Notes: generated by a model not told the origin, from the sequence alone. 64,000 nucleotides of DNA from Methanolinea sp. (GCA_016699325.1 CP064971.1:682001-746000); one strand, 5' to 3'. Counted from the stretch's first letter, positions 1 to 8,646 are shown. Numbers and translations: made by a program.

Positions 1-543
1 GAGAAATATGCAGATGACCTCCTGAATGGCACTTCTGCCGTTTTTGAATACGACTATCACGACCGGATCTTCAACTGGGGGGAACGGCTCTATACAAGTG
101 AGGGGGCGGAGATCCATGTCGACCAGATCGAATACATCACCAGGAAACTCGCCTCATCACCGGTAACCCGGAGGGGTATTGCCATCACCTGGAACCCGCC
201 CATCGATGAACATCTCGACGATTGTCCCTGCCTCCAGTTACTGCAGTGCCTGGTCAGGGACGGGCGCCTTGGCATGAAGGTCGTGTTCAGGAGCAACGAC
301 ATGCTCACTGCTTCAGGTGCAAACATGTTCGCACTGGTCCACCTGCAGAACGCAATCGCCACCCGGTTGGGGGTTCCTCCGGGACCCTACACCCACATCT
401 CGCTCGTACCGCACATCTATTATCGGCGCGATGTCGATGATCTGGAGTCGTTCTGCGGGAAAGGAGACCGGATCCGGCCGATAGACGAGGTCTGCCGGGC
501 CTGTGGAAAATGCCGGTCAGCGGGCCGTAATCAGTCAGGTTAA
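1..543 (+). CDS. thyA: Thymidylate synthase, archaeal ThyA type (5' end outside window)
   Basis: The open frame runs from base 1 to TAA at 541-543, giving 180 residues; the start lies upstream of the window. ThyA converts dUMP to dTMP with a methylene-tetrahydropterin donor. The stretch CPCLQLLQ carries the presumed catalytic Cys, followed by FRSNDMLTASGANMFALVHLQ-like residues that correspond to the phosphate-binding Arg-Ser-x-Asp region and the Asn/His substrate-binding segment. The C-terminus is unusual: it ends in a Cys cluster, VCRACGKC, before a short polar tail. Assignment to the methanogen-type family rests on these motifs; a tRNA-Gln gene follows 32 bp downstream. Confidence 0.85.
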   Translation, partial: EKYADDLLNGTSAVFEYDYHDRIFNWGERLYTSEGAEIHVDQIEYITRKLASSPVTRRGIAITWNPPIDEHLDDCPCLQLLQCLVRDGRLGMKVVFRSNDMLTASGANMFALVHLQNAIATRLGVPPGPYTHISLVPHIYYRRDVDDLESFCGKGDRIRPIDEVCRACGKCRSAGRNQSG

Positions 544-575
544 TTAAGAAAAAGCAGTAATATGCTAGGGTGTTC

Positions 576-648
576 AGCCCGGTAGTGTAGCGGTCAATCA
601 TGCGGGACTCTGGATCCCGCGACAGCAGTTCGAATCTGCTCCGGGCTA
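576..648 (+). tRNA. tRNA-Gln (anticodon CTG)
   Basis: Acceptor AGCCCGG pairs with CCGGGCT. The anticodon stem CGGGA/TCCCG holds the loop CTCTGGA, giving anticodon CTG. The T arm is AGCAG-TTCGAAT-CTGCT and the discriminator is A. No intron is seen and CCA is not encoded. Confidence 0.95.
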
Positions 649-682
649 TCAGTGCTGTTATCTTATAACTTGCTCCCCTTTT

Positions 683-1339
683 TTATCGCCTCGCTTCAGA
701 ACGTTCTTCTCCTTGTTCCCCGGGGTGGTGGCCCGGCCGGGTTTTCCGGCAGATGAATGCACAATGGTCAGGATAGTATGGGAAAAGCATGACCCGCGAA
801 AGGATATCAAGTTCTCCCTGTACGAGTTCCCGCTCCGCTTCCAAAAAGAGATCGCCAGGGTCCCTGGTCACATCGATGCTCCTCGGTTTCAAGATCAGGA
901 CGGCAGTGCCGCCCTCTTTCAGGAACCCCAGGTTTTTCAGCAGGATCGCGACCTGCCAGGGGGAGGCAACGTCCTGGTAGATAAGATCGACCTCCTCAAC
1001 CAGTGACCGGTAGACCTCTGGTCTCCTGGCATCGGCAAGGATGGGGATGATGTTTTTCCGTGATTCAGCAACAACGAGCAGGTCCTGAAGGGGCCGCGGC
1101 GCGATCTCGACAGCATACACGACTTCCGTATAATCGGCAACATGGGAGACAGTCGTCCCGTTTGCTGCACCAAGGTAGAGGACGCGGTGGCCGGCCTGCA
1201 GCTCCAGCTCCGCCCCACGGTGAAAGAGGGCGGCAAGCTTGCTCCGTTTGGGATCCCAGGCCCGGTAGCCCTGGATCATCCGCTCGCCATATACCCCTCC
1301 CGGACCTTCTGATACCAGCTGCCCTTCAATCCAGATCAT
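683..1339 (-). CDS. flpA: Fibrillarin, rRNA/tRNA 2'-O-methyltransferase
   Basis: This is the catalytic subunit of the archaeal C/D box guide RNP, which methylates ribose 2'-OH using S-adenosylmethionine. The 218-residue protein has the usual length. The SAM-binding glycine loop is YLGAANGTTVSHVAD near residues 55-69, and VDLIYQDVASPWQ carries the conserved Asp strand. The C-terminal tail after CRKTRPG is charged and poorly conserved. The gene overlaps the 3' end of nop5 by 4 bp, so the two partner proteins are translationally coupled on the minus strand. The name is secure from family motifs and the partner gene. Confidence 0.95.
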   Translation of the reverse strand: MIWIEGQLVSEGPGGVYGERMIQGYRAWDPKRSKLAALFHRGAELELQAGHRVLYLGAANGTTVSHVADYTEVVYAVEIAPRPLQDLLVVAESRKNIIPILADARRPEVYRSLVEEVDLIYQDVASPWQVAILLKNLGFLKEGGTAVLILKPRSIDVTRDPGDLFLEAERELVQGELDILSRVMLFPYYPDHCAFICRKTRPGHHPGEQGEERSEARR

Positions 1340-2190
1340 ACCCTTCTCCCTGCTCTGCGGACCGATTCTTCCGCCCTTTTCAAAAATTCCTTGTCGATGC
1401 TGTTCCGGTAATAATCCATGCGTGCGGCGATGGCCAGTTTGGCCGAGAGGGTCCGGGCGACCCGTCCCCTGTTCTCCCGACGTGCACCGTGGACCCTGCC
1501 GTGCTGGTAGATGATCCCGTGTTTTGGTGGCGGCGTGCCGGCTGAGAGGTGCGAGAAGAGGGCGGTTTTCGCACCGAGAACCTGGATGGTCGCTGCCGGC
1601 ATGGCCGCCAGTTCGCTGATTCCCCCGGCTTCTGCAGCGAGGCGGGCTGCGACCAGTCCACCGGCAAGGGCGCTGCAGTTCGGGAGCGCTTCCCCGGCCC
1701 TTCTGGAGACCTCCTTCATGAGCTCTGATCGCCGATCTTTCAGCCGGTCGATTTCATCGAGCAGGCCGGCAAGGGCATCGTCAGCATCCTCGCGTATCAG
1801 CTCGTTGTGGCTGCGGCCGGCCGGGAGCACCCGTTTGCGGCTGAAGCCCGGCCGGGTGGCATGGTGCCATTCCACCGCCCTTTCGGTCAGGAGGTTGATG
1901 ACTTCATCGAGCAGGTCGAGCATCCGGACCATCTGGATTAGTCCTGACGAACGGGTAAAAAGGGCTCGTTCAAGGTTCCTCCTGGCAAGGGCGAATGAAA
2001 CGTCCCGGAGGCGTTCCAGGTATTCTCCCCTGTCGCGGACCACCCCGCACCGGACCGCAACCCTCCAGTCCGGCATGCAGGCGTTGCCGTCCTCTGCAAG
2101 GCTCTCGACCCGCACGGCACAGACCACGGGATCATCGTGGACAGGATGGCATACCGGGCCCTCTCTATCGCCGAACCAGTAGGATTCCAT
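1336..2190 (-). CDS. nop5: Nop5 (Nop56/58 family) C/D box RNP scaffold protein
   Basis: Nop5 bridges fibrillarin and the L7Ae-bound kink-turn in C/D box sRNPs. The C-terminal Nop domain is clear: LGAKTALFSHLSAGTPPPKH and RVARTLSAKLAIAARMDYY are family signatures (about residues 203-262), preceded by a helical coiled-coil segment around residues 60-160. At 284 residues it is compact compared with many homologues, mainly through a short N-terminal domain. It is first in a two-gene unit with fibrillarin. Cbf5, the H/ACA counterpart, lies 2 kb away on the other strand, so both RNA-guided modification systems are represented here. Confidence 0.93.
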   Translation of the reverse strand: MESYWFGDREGPVCHPVHDDPVVCAVRVESLAEDGNACMPDWRVAVRCGVVRDRGEYLERLRDVSFALARRNLERALFTRSSGLIQMVRMLDLLDEVINLLTERAVEWHHATRPGFSRKRVLPAGRSHNELIREDADDALAGLLDEIDRLKDRRSELMKEVSRRAGEALPNCSALAGGLVAARLAAEAGGISELAAMPAATIQVLGAKTALFSHLSAGTPPPKHGIIYQHGRVHGARRENRGRVARTLSAKLAIAARMDYYRNSIDKEFLKRAEESVRRAGRRV

Positions 2191-2258
2191 GGTACATTAT
2201 TAATGGGGCTGCGGGGTCATTAGCCTGCTCCACAACCGTATTCCCGTAAATCCGCCGT

Positions 2259-3470
2259 TCACAGAACCGGAACTCCGAACGAGAACAGGATGACCGGGAC
2301 CATGACTGCCCCCATGCAGAAGAGCTGGGGCACGTTCAGCAGCCGTGGTATGAGGCCGGTCATGGTCGCGAGCAGGAGGACAAACAGCCCAAAAAATCCT
2401 GACAGGAGAAAGGTGAGTACCACCATGAAGGCGATCACCGCACGATTGACCCCCTGTTTATCGATTCCCCCCAGCCGCCAGGCGGAACCTGCCAGCAGGA
2501 TGGTGATGAGGTAGGCGCAGCATGCGGCAAGCGCTGCAGCGAGGATGAGGGTGCCAAGGGGGGGAACTTCGATCGAAGAGAGGGCGACCATGACCCCGTT
2601 CCTCATCCGGGCAATCGCTGCAAATGCTGCCAGTCCTACCACCGCATTGACGGTATTGGCTGCGCTGGTGGCAAAGATGTACTCACGGGGGTCCCTGTCA
2701 TACGGAGTACCGGTGGCGATGACCGCGTTTGCGGTGGCGTTCGAGAGTCCCGGGAGCCAGCCCACCACCACACCGGCAGCCGTTCCTGCAAAACCTCCCC
2801 TGATCAGGGTTCTCCGGGAAAGAGATAGCCCGGAAAACCGCTGTTCCGGGACTTTTCCGCTTCCGGAGACCAGAAGGATGGAGATACCAAAGAGCCCTGA
2901 AAGGAGCGGCATGAGCATGCCAGAGGATCCAAGGGGTGAGATGCAGAGGAACCCGAAATGGAAAGTAAAGATGCCTAGCAGCCCGGATGCCAGGAAGACC
3001 GTAAAGGCATGCACCGGAGACTCGCTCCACAGGACAAGGAAGGCCGCCACTGCGGTAATGACGATTCCTGCCCCCCAGTCCACCGTACTCTGGATATACG
3101 GGGCCACCAGAAGGAGGCCAAGCGCGACCAGGATGCCGGCAATGAAACCTCCTGCGCTCCCGAGCGCGGCTATCCTCACCGCTTCTTCTCCTTTACCTTC
3201 GAGGCAGAGCGCGTGGGATGGGATGACCGAGAGCGCGGTATCAGGGTCCGGAATCCCGAGAAAGGTGCTGGGGATGGTATCGAGAAATGTGTGGGTGATC
3301 AGGGCCGCGACCATTGCCGCCGCGACCATTTCCGGTCCGAACACCGGTATCAGGGATGTCTGGACAGCGAGCAGGCCACCGGCCATGGTATTGACGTGGA
3401 TCCCCGGCACGAGCCCGCTGATGGCCCCGAGCACGATGCCCGCGGCAACCCCGGCGAGAAATCCCATCAT
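2259..3470 (-). CDS. TctA-like multi-spanning membrane protein
   Basis: This is a very hydrophobic protein with roughly ten predicted membrane segments. It resembles the TctA (tripartite tricarboxylate transporter large subunit, DUF112) family in its glycine-rich N-terminal repeat LGAISGLVPGIHVNT and the related second repeat VVVGWLPGLSNATAN. No TctB or TctC partner is present, so a solute cannot be assigned. The open frame extends to 3617, but I start it at the ATG at 3470: a TATA-like element on the minus strand at 3496-3503 lies 25-30 bp upstream, which fits a leaderless mRNA, and an upstream start would overlap the hemD promoter. Alternatives are 3506 and 3524. Confidence 0.75.
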   Translation of the reverse strand: MMGFLAGVAAGIVLGAISGLVPGIHVNTMAGGLLAVQTSLIPVFGPEMVAAAMVAALITHTFLDTIPSTFLGIPDPDTALSVIPSHALCLEGKGEEAVRIAALGSAGGFIAGILVALGLLLVAPYIQSTVDWGAGIVITAVAAFLVLWSESPVHAFTVFLASGLLGIFTFHFGFLCISPLGSSGMLMPLLSGLFGISILLVSGSGKVPEQRFSGLSLSRRTLIRGGFAGTAAGVVVGWLPGLSNATANAVIATGTPYDRDPREYIFATSAANTVNAVVGLAAFAAIARMRNGVMVALSSIEVPPLGTLILAAALAACCAYLITILLAGSAWRLGGIDKQGVNRAVIAFMVVLTFLLSGFFGLFVLLLATMTGLIPRLLNVPQLFCMGAVMVPVILFSFGVPVL

Positions 3471-3490
3471 CCGGGCAACATTGCGGGGAG

Positions 3491-3510
3491 ATGCAGATAA
3501 ATACATCGAA
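3491..3510. promoter_or_regulatory. Divergent TATA-type promoter between the TctA-like gene and hemD
   Basis: The AT-rich core GATAAATACATC can be read as a TATA box in both directions. On the minus strand it lies about 25-30 bp before the ATG at 3470. On the plus strand it lies about 40 bp before the hemD ATG at 3544, which has a ribosome-binding-like GGTGGGTGCAGG just upstream. Positions are inferred from sequence only. Confidence 0.4.
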
Positions 3511-3543
3511 ACCGGATTATTCATACCAGGTGGGTGCAGGTAC

Positions 3544-4245
3544 ATGAACATCGCGGTAACCAGGCTCGCTGGAAAAGAGACGACGGATGCTGCACGGTGC
3601 CGGGCGTTCGGACACACGTGCTACTCTGTAGCTCCGCTCCGGGCCGATATCAACCAGTCCCTTGTCTCAAGGTTCGTGGAGTCGGTCGAAAAGAACCTGT
3701 ACGACTGCCTCTTCTTCACGAGTGCGCTCCCTGCACAGATCATTGCACCCCGCCTCTCTCGCTGGCCCCGGGTGGTTGCCATAGGACCCCAGACGGCAAG
3801 AACGCTCCGGCACTTCGGGATCGAGTCCGAGATCCTTCCCCGCTACTACTCGTCTGCCCTTGTCCCCTTCCTCGGGGAGTGGATACAAAATAAGCGGATC
3901 GGTATCCCACGCGCTGACGTCCCGAACCCCGGCCTGATCAGCGGCATCAGGAACGCCGGGGGTATCCCTGAAGAAATCCGGATATACTCGCTCATCCCTA
4001 CAGGATATGAACTGGATCTCGTAAAAGCGCAGGCCATCCTCTTCACCAGCGCCATGTCGTTCGAACGGGCTATCTGGAAGAGGCGGAACGGACTTCTCCT
4101 CATGGCTATCGGTGAATCAACCGCGTCAGCCATGTGCAGGGCCGGGGTCGTCCCTTCTGTTACCGGTGACGGTTCGCTTGACGGGACCCTCCGGGCGCTC
4201 AATTCCTTCCTTGCAACCAGTCCCGGCAGGACCCGCGCCCTATGA
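3544..4245 (+). CDS. hemD: Uroporphyrinogen-III synthase
   Basis: HemD cyclises hydroxymethylbilane with inversion of ring D, feeding sirohaem and cofactor F430 synthesis. The 233-residue protein has the two-lobed HemD pattern: an N-terminal MNIAVTRLAGKE strand, LFFTSALPAQ near residue 58, AIGPQTARTLRHFGI near residue 80, then a second half with AILFTSAMSFERA and AIGESTASAMCRAG. The ATG at 3544 has GGTGGGTGCAGG upstream. A long artefactual open frame extends upstream to 2545 but only because it is antisense to the neighbouring gene. The stop overlaps the cbf5 start by 4 bp. Confidence 0.85.
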   Translation: MNIAVTRLAGKETTDAARCRAFGHTCYSVAPLRADINQSLVSRFVESVEKNLYDCLFFTSALPAQIIAPRLSRWPRVVAIGPQTARTLRHFGIESEILPRYYSSALVPFLGEWIQNKRIGIPRADVPNPGLISGIRNAGGIPEEIRIYSLIPTGYELDLVKAQAILFTSAMSFERAIWKRRNGLLLMAIGESTASAMCRAGVVPSVTGDGSLDGTLRALNSFLATSPGRTRAL

Positions 4246-5174
4246 CCCCCGAGTTTCCGGGTTCCCGGATTACGAATACCGGCATCCTTATCATCGATAA
4301 ACCCCGGGGGCCTTCAAGCCACCAGGTAACGGCATGGGCCGGTGGGATCCTCGGCGCCCCGGTTGGACACGCAGGAACGCTCGATCCCGGGGTGTCCGGC
4401 GTTCTGGTGGTGATGATTGGCAACGCGGTGCGCCTGGCCCCCCTCCTCCTTGCCGGGGATAAGGAATATGTCTGCCTGCTCCGGACTCATGCGGATGTGC
4501 CCGCCGGACAGATGCAGTCCATGCTGGCGGAATTCACGGGAAGGGTCTACCAGCGCCCGCCGAGAAAGAGCGCGGTGGCCCGGAATCTCAGGATACGAAC
4601 CGTGCAGGATATTGGGCTGCTGGATGTTTCCGGGCGATCGTTCCTCCTGAAGATCCGGTGCGATGCCGGCACGTACATCCGCTCCCTCTGCCACCACATC
4701 GGGCTTGCACTTGGCTGCGGGGCGCACATGGAAGAGTTGCGCCGGACCATGGCCGGGAATTTCCACGAGCGCGATGCCGTAACACTCCAGCAGCTCAAAG
4801 ATGCGGTTGTGCGGGCATCGCAGGGGGATCCCGCCGGCCTGGGTTCGATGATTCGCCCCCCGATTGACGCGTTGGAGGGCGTCCCCCGCGTCGTTGTCAG
4901 GGACTCTGCCGTGGATGCGGTCTGCCACGGCGCCGTGCTGGCCCGGGCAGGGCTCGCCGGGACAGACCGGTTCGAGCGTGGCGCGGCCGTTGTGCTGGTT
5001 ACCGAGAAGGGAGAGCTGATCGGTCTTGGCAGGTCCATGGTATCATCCCGTGATGCCGGGGAAATGGACCACGGACTGGTGGTTGCACCAACATCGGTCT
5101 TCATGAAAACGGGCACGTATCCCCGGGGTTGGAAGAGGGCTAAGGAATCATCCCGGCCTCCCGGGAAGAGATAG
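4242..5174 (+). CDS. truB: tRNA/rRNA pseudouridine synthase Cbf5 (TruB family)
   Basis: Cbf5 is the catalytic subunit of H/ACA guide RNPs and can also act alone on tRNA U55. The catalytic motif GHAGTLDPGVSGVL is at about residues 42-55, with the active-site Asp in LDP. CDAGTYIRSLCHHIGLALG near residue 145 is another TruB-family signature. The C-terminal third (PPIDALEGVPRVVVRDSAV onwards) is a PUA domain. Length 310 is normal for archaea. The start overlaps hemD, so the pair is co-transcribed. The C-terminal tail after GTYPRGWKR is basic. Confidence 0.93.
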   Translation: MTPEFPGSRITNTGILIIDKPRGPSSHQVTAWAGGILGAPVGHAGTLDPGVSGVLVVMIGNAVRLAPLLLAGDKEYVCLLRTHADVPAGQMQSMLAEFTGRVYQRPPRKSAVARNLRIRTVQDIGLLDVSGRSFLLKIRCDAGTYIRSLCHHIGLALGCGAHMEELRRTMAGNFHERDAVTLQQLKDAVVRASQGDPAGLGSMIRPPIDALEGVPRVVVRDSAVDAVCHGAVLARAGLAGTDRFERGAAVVLVTEKGELIGLGRSMVSSRDAGEMDHGLVVAPTSVFMKTGTYPRGWKRAKESSRPPGKR

Positions 5175-5218
5175 CCTTAAAAAAATGCCCTGCGTACAGT
5201 ATGGATGCATTTTTCTTG

Positions 5219-5303
5219 GCTGAGGTAGTCTAGCGGTAGGGCGCAGGCCTGGAAAGCCTGTGGGGCGTCCAGCCCCTCGGGAGTTCAAATCTCCCCCTCA
5301 GCG
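5219..5303 (+). tRNA. tRNA-Ser (anticodon GGA)
   Basis: Acceptor GCTGAGG pairs with CCTCAGC, discriminator G. The anticodon stem CAGGC/GCCTG encloses CTGGAAA, anticodon GGA. A long variable arm with a GGGGC/GCCCC stem confirms a class II serine tRNA. The T arm is GGGAG-TTCAAAT-CTCCC. The convergent methyltransferase gene ends 2 bp away. Confidence 0.95.
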
Positions 5304-5304
5304 T

Positions 5305-6045
5305 TCACGTTTTTTTGTCCATCCGGGCTGGCGCATCATGCAGGCGCTGTTCTGCGAATGCGATGTATTCGGCAACGATCTCAAACCCGAGAAAGTGCCT
5401 CCCGGTTTCCCTGCTGGCGACTGCCACCGTGCCCGATCCCAGGAACGGGTCGAGAACGAGGTCTCCGGGATTGCTCGAATAGCACAGGATCTTCCGGACC
5501 AGTTCCAGGGGAAGCTTGGTGGGAGTCTTCTGCTTTCCTTTCCAGTACTCGCGGTTGATCACCCAGACATCCTCGGGGTAATGGTCCATTTTGTTGAAGG
5601 TATACTGCCGTGGGTTTTTCACGGCGTACAGGATGTGGTAGTGGCTGGTCACATATTTTTTCCGGGTATATACCCCGAACTGGTACTTCCAGATGATATG
5701 GTTGAGGGTGACAAACCCGGCATCGTCGAGGCTGCAGAGGACATCCTTCAGGCGGTTCCAGCCCGAGAATACGTAGAGACTCCCCGAACCGGAGAGGACG
5801 CGATACGCCTCTCCCATCCAGGAGCGGGTGAACTCCGCGTAGTCATCCGCAGCTATCTCCCTGTAACCGTCGAGTACATGCCGTCCCGTGCGGTTATAGT
5901 TCATGCGCTGCGCCCGGAATTCGATGGCAAACGGTGGATCGGTAACAACCAAGTCGACCGATCCTGCCGGGATACGTGCCATCATCTCCAGGGCGTCTCC
6001 CTGGTAGATCCTGTCTGCCTCAAACGGGCCGAGGTGCCGGTTCAC
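5305..6045 (-). CDS. DNA methyltransferase (N6-adenine/N4-cytosine, beta-type motif order)
   Basis: The 246-residue protein is a SAM-dependent DNA amino-methyltransferase. Motif IV DPPF occurs at about residues 37-40 and the SAM-binding motif DPFLGSGTVAVASRETGR comes late, near residues 200-217; this order is typical of the beta class. No restriction endonuclease gene lies beside it, so it may be an orphan methylase. Its target sequence cannot be read from the protein. It is convergent with tRNA-Ser, ending 2 bp from the tRNA, and lies 18 bp downstream of iorB on the same strand. Confidence 0.85.
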   Translation of the reverse strand: MNRHLGPFEADRIYQGDALEMMARIPAGSVDLVVTDPPFAIEFRAQRMNYNRTGRHVLDGYREIAADDYAEFTRSWMGEAYRVLSGSGSLYVFSGWNRLKDVLCSLDDAGFVTLNHIIWKYQFGVYTRKKYVTSHYHILYAVKNPRQYTFNKMDHYPEDVWVINREYWKGKQKTPTKLPLELVRKILCYSSNPGDLVLDPFLGSGTVAVASRETGRHFLGFEIVAEYIAFAEQRLHDAPARMDKKT

Positions 6046-6063
6046 GCGGAAACCCTGCCCGGA

Positions 6064-6648
6064 TCAGCAGGTCTCCCCTGCTGCACGGCCCAGCTCGAAT
6101 GCCTTTGTATTGATCACCACGGTATTGGGGGGGACCAGGCGCTCGATCGCCCTGGCCAGGGAATCTGCGGCCAGGGGCATATGGTGCGATGCCGCTCCGA
6201 GCATCACCACGTTTGCAGCAAGCGGGCTTCCCGCTTCCCGGGCGATCGCATCGGCATCGATGAGGCAGAGGTCTTTTGCCGCCAGGAGCGAGACGATCTC
6301 CTCCTCAGAAGGCAGGGAGAGCTTCTGGACATAGACCGATGTCGGGACGACCATGTGGCGGTTGACCACCATCCTTCCCGTGTCTTTCAGGAAGTGGGAA
6401 TACCTCAATGCTTCGAGCATGTCGAACGCGATGAGCAGGTCCGCCGTGCCGGGAGCGATCAGCGGTCCGTACCTTCCATCGATCCTGATATGGCTCTCGA
6501 CCGATCCGCCGCGCTGGGCCATTCCGTGGGTCTCTGCGCCCCGGACCGATCGTTGCTCCATCAGGCAGGCCTCACCCAGGATATTAGAGGCAAGGATGGT
6601 CCCCTGTCCCCCAATCCCGACAATCATGATATCATACCCTCCGCTCAT
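6064..6648 (-). CDS. iorB: Indolepyruvate:ferredoxin oxidoreductase, beta subunit
   Basis: This is the small subunit of the enzyme that oxidatively decarboxylates aryl pyruvates (from Trp, Phe and Tyr) to aryl-acyl-CoA with ferredoxin as acceptor; methanogens often use it in reverse. The N-terminus IMIVGIGGQGTILASNILG is the gamma-domain signature of 2-oxoacid oxidoreductases, and VRGAETHGMAQRGGSVESH follows at about residue 35. Length 194 is normal. It overlaps iorA by 4 bp and is translated after it. Confidence 0.92.
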   Translation of the reverse strand: MSGGYDIMIVGIGGQGTILASNILGEACLMEQRSVRGAETHGMAQRGGSVESHIRIDGRYGPLIAPGTADLLIAFDMLEALRYSHFLKDTGRMVVNRHMVVPTSVYVQKLSLPSEEEIVSLLAAKDLCLIDADAIAREAGSPLAANVVMLGAASHHMPLAADSLARAIERLVPPNTVVINTKAFELGRAAGETC

Positions 6649-8414
6649 CGTGCACCCTCCTTCCGGATCGCCCCGGCAGGGCAGAGCTGGGCACAGACCG
6701 AGCAGCCGCTGCAGAGTTCATTGATGAACGCCTTTTCATCATGTCGTTCGATGGCCGGGCAGCCGAATGCAATGCAGATGCCGCATCCGGTACAGGGTTC
6801 AGGATCTACCAGGTATCTTCCCCTCCTGATCCCCGCACGGCGGGCAGTGATGACACAAAACTGCTTGGCGATGATGACCTTTACCCCCGGGCGCTCCCTG
6901 GCATCCTTCAGTGCGGCGGTAAGGGCTGCCATATCGTAGGGGTTGACCGTCTCCACGAACGCCACACCACAAGCCCTGCAGACCGCTTCGAGCGAGACAG
7001 GGACAGCAGGTGTCCCGCATGCCGTAAGCCCGGTGGTCGGGTTTGGCTGGTGGCCGGTCATCGCTGTTGTCCGGTTATCGAGGATGACCACCGTCATCCG
7101 TGCATCGTTGTAGACCGCATTCATCAGCCCCTGGATGCCGGTATGCAGGAAGGTTGAATCCCCGATCGTGGCCACAATTTCCCGCTCTTCTCCGGCATGA
7201 ACCATGCCGCTGCCGACCGTGATCGAGGCGCCCATGCAGATCGTGGTGTCGACGGCACCAAGCTGAAGCCCCAGCGTGTAGCACCCGATATCGCTGGGAT
7301 AGATACCATCCCTGAATACCTTCCTGATGGCGTAGAAGACCGGCCGGTGCATGCAGCCTGCACAGAGAATCGGGGGGCGGGGGGGCAGGTCCGCCCTGGG
7401 AGAAACCTCCGGGAAGGTCCGTGATGGATGAAACCCGCATGAAGCCATGATCCGGGCAACCGCTGGAGGGGAGAATTCTCCCTCGTAGGGAGAATGCCCG
7501 TCCTTCTTCCCGTAAACCGTGACGCATCCGGCAACCTCGCGGACCGTTTCTTCGAGGACCGGTGCAAGTTCCTCGATGACCAGCACCTCTTCGTGGAGCC
7601 GGACGAAATCGGCAAGCCATGCTTCATCGAGAGGGTATGCGCCGACCTTGAGGAACGAGACTCCATCAGGGATCACCTCCTGCACGTAGGATGCAGCAAT
7701 ACCGCTGGCGATGATCGCCTTGCTGCCCCGCACCGTTGCCTTGTTGTAGCCGAGTTCACCAAGCCGCTTCCGTATTTTCGGCTGTTTTTCGTTGAGTTTC
7801 TTATGGAGGATCCTGGTATGGGCCGGGATCACCACGTACTGGCGGGGATCCCGGTGAAACTCACCCTTCCTCGTATTCTGCAGGACCGGGCCCAGTTCCA
7901 CGTCACCCTTGGAATGGCAGATCCGGGTAGTCGGCCGGAAGAGCACCGGCAGGCCGAGTTCCTCGGAGAGGGAGAAGGCGTCACGAACCATGTCGTGGGC
8001 TTCCTGGATGGTTGCCGGATCGAGACATGGGATACGGGCAAACTTTGCGTACATCCGGCTGTCCTGTTCATTCTGCGATGAGTGTGCAAAGGGATCGTCG
8101 GCACTCATGATGACGAGCCCGCCGGTTACTCCGGTATATGCGCTGGTCATCAGGGGATCGGCTGCCACGTTGAGTCCGACATGCTTCATGGTACAGAGCG
8201 CACGGACTCCGCACCATGCAGCAGCCAGGGCGTTTTCGAGAGCGACCTTCTCATTGACCGACCACTCTGCATAGTAACTCCGGTCAGGGAGCGATGAGAG
8301 AACCTCGATCACTTCCGATGACGGGGTTCCCGGGTACCCGCTGATAAAACTTACCGGTGATTCGAGGCATCCGTGCGCAATAGCCTCGTTGCCGAGAAGA
8401 TAGCGTCGTTCCAT
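6645..8414 (-). CDS. iorA: Indolepyruvate:ferredoxin oxidoreductase, alpha subunit
   Basis: This is the catalytic thiamine-diphosphate subunit, 589 residues. The N-terminal pyrimidine-binding domain has FISGYPGTPSSEVIEVLSS and the ThDP/Mg motif region is GDSTFLHTGIQGLMNA with VVILDNRTTAMTG. Two ferredoxin-type cluster motifs end the protein: CTGCGICIAFGCP and CSGCSVCAQLCP. The second is a complete CxxCxxCxxxCP set, while the first lacks the canonical spacing at its last Cys (CxxCxxCxxxxCP), as seen in this family. It is the first gene of an iorA-iorB unit. Confidence 0.95.
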   Translation of the reverse strand: MERRYLLGNEAIAHGCLESPVSFISGYPGTPSSEVIEVLSSLPDRSYYAEWSVNEKVALENALAAAWCGVRALCTMKHVGLNVAADPLMTSAYTGVTGGLVIMSADDPFAHSSQNEQDSRMYAKFARIPCLDPATIQEAHDMVRDAFSLSEELGLPVLFRPTTRICHSKGDVELGPVLQNTRKGEFHRDPRQYVVIPAHTRILHKKLNEKQPKIRKRLGELGYNKATVRGSKAIIASGIAASYVQEVIPDGVSFLKVGAYPLDEAWLADFVRLHEEVLVIEELAPVLEETVREVAGCVTVYGKKDGHSPYEGEFSPPAVARIMASCGFHPSRTFPEVSPRADLPPRPPILCAGCMHRPVFYAIRKVFRDGIYPSDIGCYTLGLQLGAVDTTICMGASITVGSGMVHAGEEREIVATIGDSTFLHTGIQGLMNAVYNDARMTVVILDNRTTAMTGHQPNPTTGLTACGTPAVPVSLEAVCRACGVAFVETVNPYDMAALTAALKDARERPGVKVIIAKQFCVITARRAGIRRGRYLVDPEPCTGCGICIAFGCPAIERHDEKAFINELCSGCSVCAQLCPAGAIRKEGAR

Positions 8415-8531
8415 AGTTCCTCCAGGGCGTCGTCTCCTGGAATAAGTCTGTTTCGTACCATTATATAGTGATTCGGCTCTTATTTCAAAACTTATAAGAG
8501 GATCCGCGGATCACGTAATAAACCAGATTGT

Positions 8532-8605
8532 GGGCCCGTAGCATAGCCCGGTGGTGCGCCCGGCTGATAACCGGGAGGTCATGTGTTCGAATCACATCGG
8601 GCCCA
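8532..8605 (+). tRNA. tRNA-Ile (anticodon GAT)
   Basis: Acceptor GGGCCCG pairs with CGGGCCC, discriminator A. The anticodon stem CCCGG/CCGGG encloses CTGATAA, anticodon GAT. The T arm is ATGTG-TTCGAAT-CACAT. A TATA-like ACTTATAAG lies about 40 bp upstream. Confidence 0.95.
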
Positions 8606-8646
8606 TTCCCATTTTCTTAATTACCCCGAAGCGACAATGTTCAGGT

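Noticed and set aside
2545..3543. Upstream extension of hemD and similar long extensions (42925 for queD, 55260 for the TPR gene)
   Set aside because: The extensions are antisense to or upstream of recognised genes, and family N-termini begin at the chosen starts.
5260..6939. 559-residue plus-strand open frame opposite the methyltransferase and iorB
   Set aside because: It is antisense to two genes with clear family motifs and crosses tRNA-Ser; high GC produces such frames.
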